From an uncultured Synergistales bacterium (lineage in GTDB: Bacteria; Synergistota; Synergistia; Synergistales; Aminobacteriaceae): a stretch of DNA of 10,331 nucleotides. The translations under genes and the position numbers were made by a program. The notes below the pieces were generated by a model. The model made no database searches. It was not told the DNA's origin and saw nothing but the letters and a program-made list of their open reading frames with translations. Location of the stretch: assembly GCA_905233335.1 (NCBI GenBank), contig CAJOED010000093.1, positions 1 to 10,331 of the forward strand, read 5' to 3'. Shown here one piece after another: positions 5,800 through 10,331 of this stretch (positions are counted from its first letter, which is position 1; the number at the start of each line of letters is the position of its first letter).

Positions 5800-8700
5800 A
5801 TGACTTTTTCGCTTCCACCCGGAACACCCAAAGGCCAGAGAGACGCTGTACTCGCCGACAACAAAACTATAACCGTCGGTGCAGGCGCAGGAACAGGAAA
5901 AACTTGGGTGCTGTCAGGGCGTTATGTTCGGTTATTGCTTGACAGTGGAGAACTTTCACCGTCCGACATACTCACTCTGACTTACACGGAAGCCGCCGCA
6001 GGAGACATGAAGCAGCGTATCGAGGACAGACTCCGCTCAGAACTTGACGCACTCGATGACACAGAACGTAAACGCGCAGTCATCAACGGGCTGTCTGACA
6101 CATGGATTTCTACTATTCATTCATTCGCGGCAAGGTTAATCAGGGAGTCAGGGCTTACGCTCGATATTGACCCGATGGCTTCAGTCATTACGACGAGGCA
6201 GGAAGAAGATTTTTGGGAGAGCATAAAGAACGCTACGGAGTTCGCAAATTTACGGGAGCTTGCGCGGGCTTACGGCGATAAGACTTTGCGTGAGGCTGCA
6301 GAATTTCTTGATGCTGATGAATATTTCGGTGCTGCTGTGTCAAAATGGCGGGCAGGGGTCATGAGTAATTTCGCGAAATACACGGCAGAACTTCACGCGT
6401 CATCAGGGCACACGTGGAGAGAAATGCTTTCATGGGCGGAAAATGACGAGCTGCTGATAGAGACGGCCAAGCCCAAAGTGCAGAGTATTCTTGCTGATGA
6501 GTGGCGGCAGGTTTGGGACGTTTGGGAGAATATATCTCTTCCGCGAGCGAAAAATCCCTATGGAGCAGGCGCAAGGCTCAATGAGTTGTTGCAGTGGCAG
6601 GTGCTCAACAGTCCCGAAAACCCCGAAGCATTACAGCACTTTTACACCCGCATAATGACCGACAGAGATATTACAGGCAGGGGAGAACCTTTCACCACGC
6701 TCAAAGATGACTATCTCGGCATGACATTAAGTGAATGGAGAAAGACACGCCCGAAAATAATAGCTGACATCACGCAAAAATTCGACGCTCCCATAACAGA
6801 ACAGGAAAAACGAATGCGCAGTGTCCTCATGAAGTTCTGTGCACTGTGCTGGGGAATGTGGGACACCATGAAGACACGACGCGGACTTCTCTCGTTCTCC
6901 GACATGATAACCCACGCACGAGCCGCAATCGCAAAAGGTGATGTCCGGCGCAAATTTGCACACATACTAGTAGATGAGTTTCAAGATACGGATCCTATAC
7001 AGTTCGCGATGATTGAGGCACTGAAGGGAGAAGACAGCGGACTTTTTGCGGTCGGGGACTACAAGCAGTCAATCTACAAATTCCGGCACGCTGACCCTTC
7101 ACTTTTCGCACAGACCATCAAGAACGCCGAGAAAAACATAGAACTAGATACCAGCTTCAGGACACGCGAAAAATTATTGGCACTCATCAACAAAATATTC
7201 TCCCGTTTATGGCGCGACGGACTCGGACGCTCTGAAGTCATGAACAACCTGCACTATAAGGAAATTCGCGCGGCAGAAATTGACAGTGAACGCAATTCGG
7301 ACGCTATAACTATGCCGGTGTTCGAGGTGATATTGGCGAAACACAACAGGAACTCCACCCCAAACGCCCGGAAAGTTCTCGCGGAAAATCTTGCGCAGAA
7401 AATATATACATGGGTGAGTGAAGGCCGTACAGTATGGGACAAAGCACAGAAAATCATACGCCCGGTGAAATATTCTGACTTTGCGATATTATCACGTTCA
7501 CGGAGCATTTACCCGGTACTTGAAGAAGCACTAGAGAAATTCGGCATAAAGTCCATACAGGATAGGAGCACTGACTTTTTCGGGCGCGGTGAAGTCGGTG
7601 ATGTAGTATGCATGTTGCGGGCGGCGGCAGATTTCGAGAATAATTTTGCGGTGGCGGGGTGGCTGATGTCTCCTTTTTCGGGGGTCAGTGAGGACGACAC
7701 AATCACGAAATGTTTAACCCTTGCTGACGAGAAACACAAACCCATAGACCTCATACGCGAAAATTTCCCGGAAGCATATTCACGGCTTGAGTATCTTGCG
7801 TTGGTCGGTGAGGTTGAAGGCCCTGCAGGAATTATTGAGGTGTACGACAAAAATCGCTCGTGGCTGTCGTGCTATCGTGAGAATGACAGACTCCGGGCGT
7901 TGCGTAATGTCCGTCTTGCGCTGTCTATTGCCCGTGATTTTCAGGGCGGCGGAACGTCAACACTCACTGCCTGTGCTGAATGGCTCATGCGTGCGGTGCG
8001 TAATCAGGTAAGCTATGAGGAGCCTGCATGGCACGATGAGGGCGAAAATGCCGTGAAGCTCGGTGTTGTTCATTCTGCAAAAGGTCTTGAGTACCCCGTA
8101 ACAGTAATTTTTGAGTCCCGCACACAGAAAAATTCAGAACGTAATGCGTTGCGTCCGTCGCGTGAAATGGGCTTGGTGTTCGCTAATCTCCCTGACGACG
8201 TAGAAGCAGACATAACCCCGAAACTGTCGGAATGGGAAAAATTATTGTCCGAACGCGGAGACATGGAAGAAGAAGAGAGGTTGTTTTACGTTGCGGCAAC
8301 AAGAGCACAGGACAGCCTGATATTTTGCGGACTCGTTGATGAGGCTACAGGAGACCCGCACCCGAACACATGGACGAAATTTTTGCTTGACAGTGTCAGC
8401 CCCGACGAGGTGAAGCCGGAATATGTTGATGATGTTGAAGCACAGCCCGTAATTTTCACGGAAGAGGCCAAGCCCTTACAGCCCGTCAGCATAATTCACA
8501 CGAAAAATTCATTGCGCCAGATTTCTGCGAGTTCGTTCTCACTGTTCGAGTGGTGCCCGTTCGCGTGGCGTAGAAGTTACCGGCAGGGTCTGACTCTCTC
8601 GTGGGAAAATCCGAATGATGACTACTCCGATGATGATTTTGCAGGAGGGGCGGAACTCGGAAGCCTTGCGCACTGGGTATTATCCCGCTGGCCGAAGAAC

Positions 8701-9258
8701 GAAAATTACGAGTCGGAACTTGATACGCTGCTTTTTGACCGGGCAACGAGGGGAAAACTTCCGGGATACTTGCGCCCTGCATGGAGTAATCGAGAAGGCA
8801 AGAACTCTTTGCGTGAATGGCTCATGAAGTTTGCGGGGTCGGAGCTTGGCCGTAAGTTGATGGGCATTCCGAACGTACAGAGAGAAAAATCCTTCAGGTT
8901 ACGCCTCAATGACAGCACTATTCTTGCGGGAGCTATTGACGCACTCTACGGCAACAGCATAATAGACTACAAGATAACGCGAATTAATGACGCACCGCCC
9001 GGCCTGTATGAGTCGCAGTTAGAGTTCTACGCTCTTGCTGTTCACGAACTCACCGGGGCTGACGAGGTCAACACATGCATAGCGTTTCTGCGTGAGGGAC
9101 AATTCGTCGGGAATGCATACAGTGATTTTTCGGGGATACGTGAGAGAGTGATACATGCGGCGGAATGTTGCGCGTCCGGGTCGTATGAAGCTAACGTGAA
9201 GAATTGCGCGTTGTGTCCGTTCAAGAAAGGTTGTGTGAATAATGCAGGCAAAAATTAA
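5800..9258 (+). CDS. UvrD-type helicase fused to RecB-type Fe-S nuclease (AddA/RecB-like)
   Basis: A 1152-residue protein expected to unwind and cut DNA from double-strand ends for RecA-dependent repair. Superfamily 1A helicase motifs are all present: Q13 in the Q motif, Walker A GAGAGTGKT (27-35), TLTYTEAAAGDM (59-70), Walker B VDEFQDTDP (391-399), VGDYKQSIYKFR (418-429), TSFRTR (451-456), VHSAKGLEYP (757-766) and EEERLFYVAATRAQD (824-838). The nuclease domain has H958, D1047 (AGAID) and D1056-Y1057-K1058, plus Q1073 and Y1077. C919 with C1136, C1139 and C1145 gives the C...CxxCx5C set that in AddB-type nucleases holds a 4Fe-4S cluster. AAGGAG (5784-5789) is 10 bases before the ATG. A weak -10 (CATAAT, 5773-5778) may serve it. 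AddA is usually next to addB, which is not here. It could be the AddA partner of a distant AddB or act alone. Confidence 0.9.
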   Translation: MTFSLPPGTPKGQRDAVLADNKTITVGAGAGTGKTWVLSGRYVRLLLDSGELSPSDILTLTYTEAAAGDMKQRIEDRLRSELDALDDTERKRAVINGLSDTWISTIHSFAARLIRESGLTLDIDPMASVITTRQEEDFWESIKNATEFANLRELARAYGDKTLREAAEFLDADEYFGAAVSKWRAGVMSNFAKYTAELHASSGHTWREMLSWAENDELLIETAKPKVQSILADEWRQVWDVWENISLPRAKNPYGAGARLNELLQWQVLNSPENPEALQHFYTRIMTDRDITGRGEPFTTLKDDYLGMTLSEWRKTRPKIIADITQKFDAPITEQEKRMRSVLMKFCALCWGMWDTMKTRRGLLSFSDMITHARAAIAKGDVRRKFAHILVDEFQDTDPIQFAMIEALKGEDSGLFAVGDYKQSIYKFRHADPSLFAQTIKNAEKNIELDTSFRTREKLLALINKIFSRLWRDGLGRSEVMNNLHYKEIRAAEIDSERNSDAITMPVFEVILAKHNRNSTPNARKVLAENLAQKIYTWVSEGRTVWDKAQKIIRPVKYSDFAILSRSRSIYPVLEEALEKFGIKSIQDRSTDFFGRGEVGDVVCMLRAAADFENNFAVAGWLMSPFSGVSEDDTITKCLTLADEKHKPIDLIRENFPEAYSRLEYLALVGEVEGPAGIIEVYDKNRSWLSCYRENDRLRALRNVRLALSIARDFQGGGTSTLTACAEWLMRAVRNQVSYEEPAWHDEGENAVKLGVVHSAKGLEYPVTVIFESRTQKNSERNALRPSREMGLVFANLPDDVEADITPKLSEWEKLLSERGDMEEEERLFYVAATRAQDSLIFCGLVDEATGDPHPNTWTKFLLDSVSPDEVKPEYVDDVEAQPVIFTEEAKPLQPVSIIHTKNSLRQISASSFSLFEWCPFAWRRSYRQGLTLSWENPNDDYSDDDFAGGAELGSLAHWVLSRWPKNENYESELDTLLFDRATRGKLPGYLRPAWSNREGKNSLREWLMKFAGSELGRKLMGIPNVQREKSFRLRLNDSTILAGAIDALYGNSIIDYKITRINDAPPGLYESQLEFYALAVHELTGADEVNTCIAFLREGQFVGNAYSDFSGIRERVIHAAECCASGSYEANVKNCALCPFKKGCVNNAGKN

Positions 9259-9988
9259 CGAACTTCATAGGGAGCTGCACCGTGAGTTCTATCTGACTTG
9301 CGAGAAGTACTATATCTTTGAGTTATTGACGATAGCGGCGGGCATCATGGGACTGTACACGTACAATTTGCGCGGTGAAGTTTTCTCGAACGCCCAGACC
9401 GGGAATGTCGTAAAAATGTCGGCGGCAATCGGTCGCGGAAAAATCAGCGAGGGGCTGTATTACCTCGTACCATTCACGGCGTATATACTCGGCACAGTGT
9501 TATCAGAAATTCTGCCGGAAAAAGTCAGGCGCACTCACTTCATACGGTGGGACACTATGTTAGTTGGGATTGAGATTGTCGTTCTGTTCCTGATAGGATT
9601 TATACCGTTCACTTGGCCGGATCAGCTTGTGCAGGTGATAATATGCTTTCTGTGCTCCATGCAGTTCAACACGTTCCGTCAGGCAGAAGGCATACCGATG
9701 GCTACGACGTTCGTAACGAATCACGTGAGGCAGATCGGCATAAGCATAGCGCGTATAATCATGCATCACGAACAGGAACAGGAAGCCCGCACAAAGGCAG
9801 GACGGCACGCCAGGATAATTCTTGCGTTCTTCATGGGAGGAGCAGTTACGACGTTTGCGGGAAGGTATCTCGGCGAAAAAACTATTTGGCTCGCGATTAT
9901 TCCGTTGAGTGTGTGCTTTGTGTTTCTGCTGCGTTCTGACCTGGTATATGAACATGCTATGCTTGACCTGAAGCCACACGGACACTAA
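9242..9988 (+). CDS. DUF1275 (YoaK-type) membrane protein
   Basis: A 248-residue integral membrane protein of unknown function in the DUF1275 family. Likely membrane segments are about 26-43, 71-92, 104-124, 128-147, 191-207 and 214-231, six in all. Two family stretches are visible: GEVFSNAQTGNVVKM (45-59) in the first third and MATTFVTNHVRQIG (153-166), the internal half-repeat equivalent. The charged loop 175-190 (HHEQEQEARTKAGRH) is probably cytoplasmic. ATG 9242 lies inside the helicase gene, overlapping its end by 17 bases, with AAAGG at 9226-9230, 11 bases upstream, so the two are very likely co-transcribed and perhaps translationally coupled. No transport substrate is established for the family. 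The C-terminal coding end is part of a threefold tandem repeat running into the downstream region. No terminator is evident after the stop. Confidence 0.88.
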   Translation: MQAKINELHRELHREFYLTCEKYYIFELLTIAAGIMGLYTYNLRGEVFSNAQTGNVVKMSAAIGRGKISEGLYYLVPFTAYILGTVLSEILPEKVRRTHFIRWDTMLVGIEIVVLFLIGFIPFTWPDQLVQVIICFLCSMQFNTFRQAEGIPMATTFVTNHVRQIGISIARIIMHHEQEQEARTKAGRHARIILAFFMGGAVTTFAGRYLGEKTIWLAIIPLSVCFVFLLRSDLVYEHAMLDLKPHGH

Positions 9989-10017
9989 CGCAAAAATTAC
10001 GTGCGGCTCATTATTCG
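9907..10017 (+). repeat. Tandem repeat unit 1 (3' end of the DUF1275 gene plus 29 bases)
   Basis: Starts at GAGTGTGTGCTTTG, contains the core TTCTGACCTGGTATATGAAC (9934-9953), the stop TAA (9986-9988) and CGCAAAAATTACGTGC after it, and ends just before the next GAGTG. It carries about 17 bases (near 9956-9972) that units 2 and 3 lack. Confidence 0.85.
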
Positions 10018-10110
10018 GAGTGCGTGTTTGGGGTTTGTGTTCTGACCCGGTATATGAACGTGCAACCTCACGGACACTGACGCAAAAAATTACGTGCTTG
10101 TCGTTATTCA
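10018..10110 (+). repeat. Tandem repeat unit 2 (diverged copy of the DUF1275 gene tail)
   Basis: Core TTCTGACCCGGTATATGAAC at 10040-10059, 106 bases after the core of unit 1, followed by CACGGACACTGACGC and AAAAAATTACGTGC, matching the region around and beyond the DUF1275 stop, where TAA has become TGA. It joins unit 1 and unit 3 without spacer. Confidence 0.85.
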
Positions 10111-10191
10111 GAGTGCGCGTTTGTGGTTTGTGTTCTGACCCGGTATATGAACGCGCTGTTTCGATACGGACACAGTACCAAAAATTTATCG
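10111..10191 (+). repeat. Tandem repeat unit 3 (most degraded copy of the DUF1275 gene tail)
   Basis: Core at 10133-10152 is identical to that of unit 2, and 93 bases after it. The second half is degraded (ACGGACACAGTACC then AAAAATTTATCG). Units 2 and 3 share CCCGG and GAACG where unit 1 has CCTGG and GAACA, so they are closer to each other than to the gene. The right end near 10191 is approximate. Confidence 0.75.
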
Positions 10192-10195
10192 TTGT

Positions 10196-10204
10196 TGTGA
10201 TAAT
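10196..10204 (+). promoter_or_regulatory. Possible extended -10 promoter for the exported-protein gene
   Basis: TGTGATAAT resembles the extended -10 found before the ferredoxin gene and would start RNA near 10211, about 36 bases before ATG 10247. No convincing -35 is seen. It begins right after the last repeat unit. Confidence 0.4.
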
Positions 10205-10246
10205 ATTTACGTCAGGAAAAATTTTTCACATGGAGGTATTCACATC

Positions 10247-10331
10247 ATGAAGAAAAGATTAGTTGCGTTCCTTGTGCTTGTTATGATGCTGTGTGTTCCT
10301 GCGGCGGAAGCATTTTCGTTCAAGAAGGCAG
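10247..10331 (+). CDS. Start of a gene for an exported protein (3' end outside window)
   Basis: Only 28 residues are present: a basic start MKKR, a hydrophobic core LVAFLVLVMMLCV and a probable signal peptidase I site after AEA at residue 22, followed by FSFKKA. GGAGG (10232-10236) is 10 bases before the ATG. There is a Cys at 16 but no proper lipobox, so a secreted or periplasmic protein is more likely than a lipoprotein. The mature protein cannot be identified from what is in the window. Confidence 0.8.
   Translation, partial: MKKRLVAFLVLVMMLCVPAAEAFSFKKA

Noticed and set aside
9560..9985. A 141-codon minus-strand frame
   Set aside because: Fully antisense to the DUF1275 gene, without recognisable domain or ribosome site; a shadow of the coding strand.
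9907..10191. CRISPR array
   Set aside because: Three cores of 20 bases at 106- and 93-base spacing, but the sequence between the cores is also repeated, so there are no unique spacers, and no cas gene is nearby.
10020..10250. A 76-codon open frame starting at GTG 10020
   Set aside because: It is built from repeat units 2 and 3 (GLCSDPVYERA appears twice), has no ribosome site and runs over the ribosome site and start of the next gene. More likely a by-product of the copied YoaK tail than a gene.

Overview
The window looks like chromosomal DNA from an anaerobic bacterium of moderate GC content. It is gene-dense, has strong AAGGAG-type ribosome sites and some TTG starts, and encodes a clostridial-type 2[4Fe-4S] ferredoxin, an FAD:protein FMN transferase and a MOFRL-type glycerate kinase. 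The gene set and style would fit a gut or rumen member of the Synergistota, but nothing here proves that, so treat it as a weak guess. I see no phage, transposase, CRISPR, tRNA or rRNA gene.

Layout from left to right. Positions 2-523 hold the 3' part of a glycerate 2-kinase gene, closed by a hairpin-plus-T terminator. A ROK-family sugar kinase (572-1504, minus) is divergent from apbE (1593-2618, plus); they share an intergenic region with a palindromic -10-like box. Downstream of apbE lies a second, diverged copy of the apbE 3' end (2631-2746). It meets, tail to tail, a minus-strand pair: dnaG (3651-5342) followed immediately by a protein that resembles the DUF4365 nuclease-like family (2729-3643). 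Divergent from dnaG are a small ferredoxin gene (5547-5720) with its own promoter and terminator, a large UvrD-type helicase fused to a RecB-type nuclease with an Fe-S cysteine set (5800-9258), and a DUF1275/YoaK membrane protein gene that overlaps its end by 17 bases (9242-9988). Two further diverged copies of the YoaK gene tail follow (10018-10191). Last comes the start of a gene for an exported protein (10247 to the window end).

Functionally this is mostly housekeeping: carbon entry (glycerate kinase, ROK kinase), flavinylation of exported redox proteins (ApbE), replication priming (DnaG), electron transfer (ferredoxin) and double-strand break processing (helicase-nuclease). These do not form one pathway; dnaG with its downstream partner and the helicase with yoaK are the only likely co-transcribed pairs.

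The most unusual signal is structural. Two unrelated genes, apbE and yoaK, each carry tandem, end-to-end, diverged copies of their own last roughly 80-120 bases, stop codon region included. The copies differ by substitutions of all kinds and by indels, so this is not a diversity-generating retroelement, and I know of no named element that explains it.
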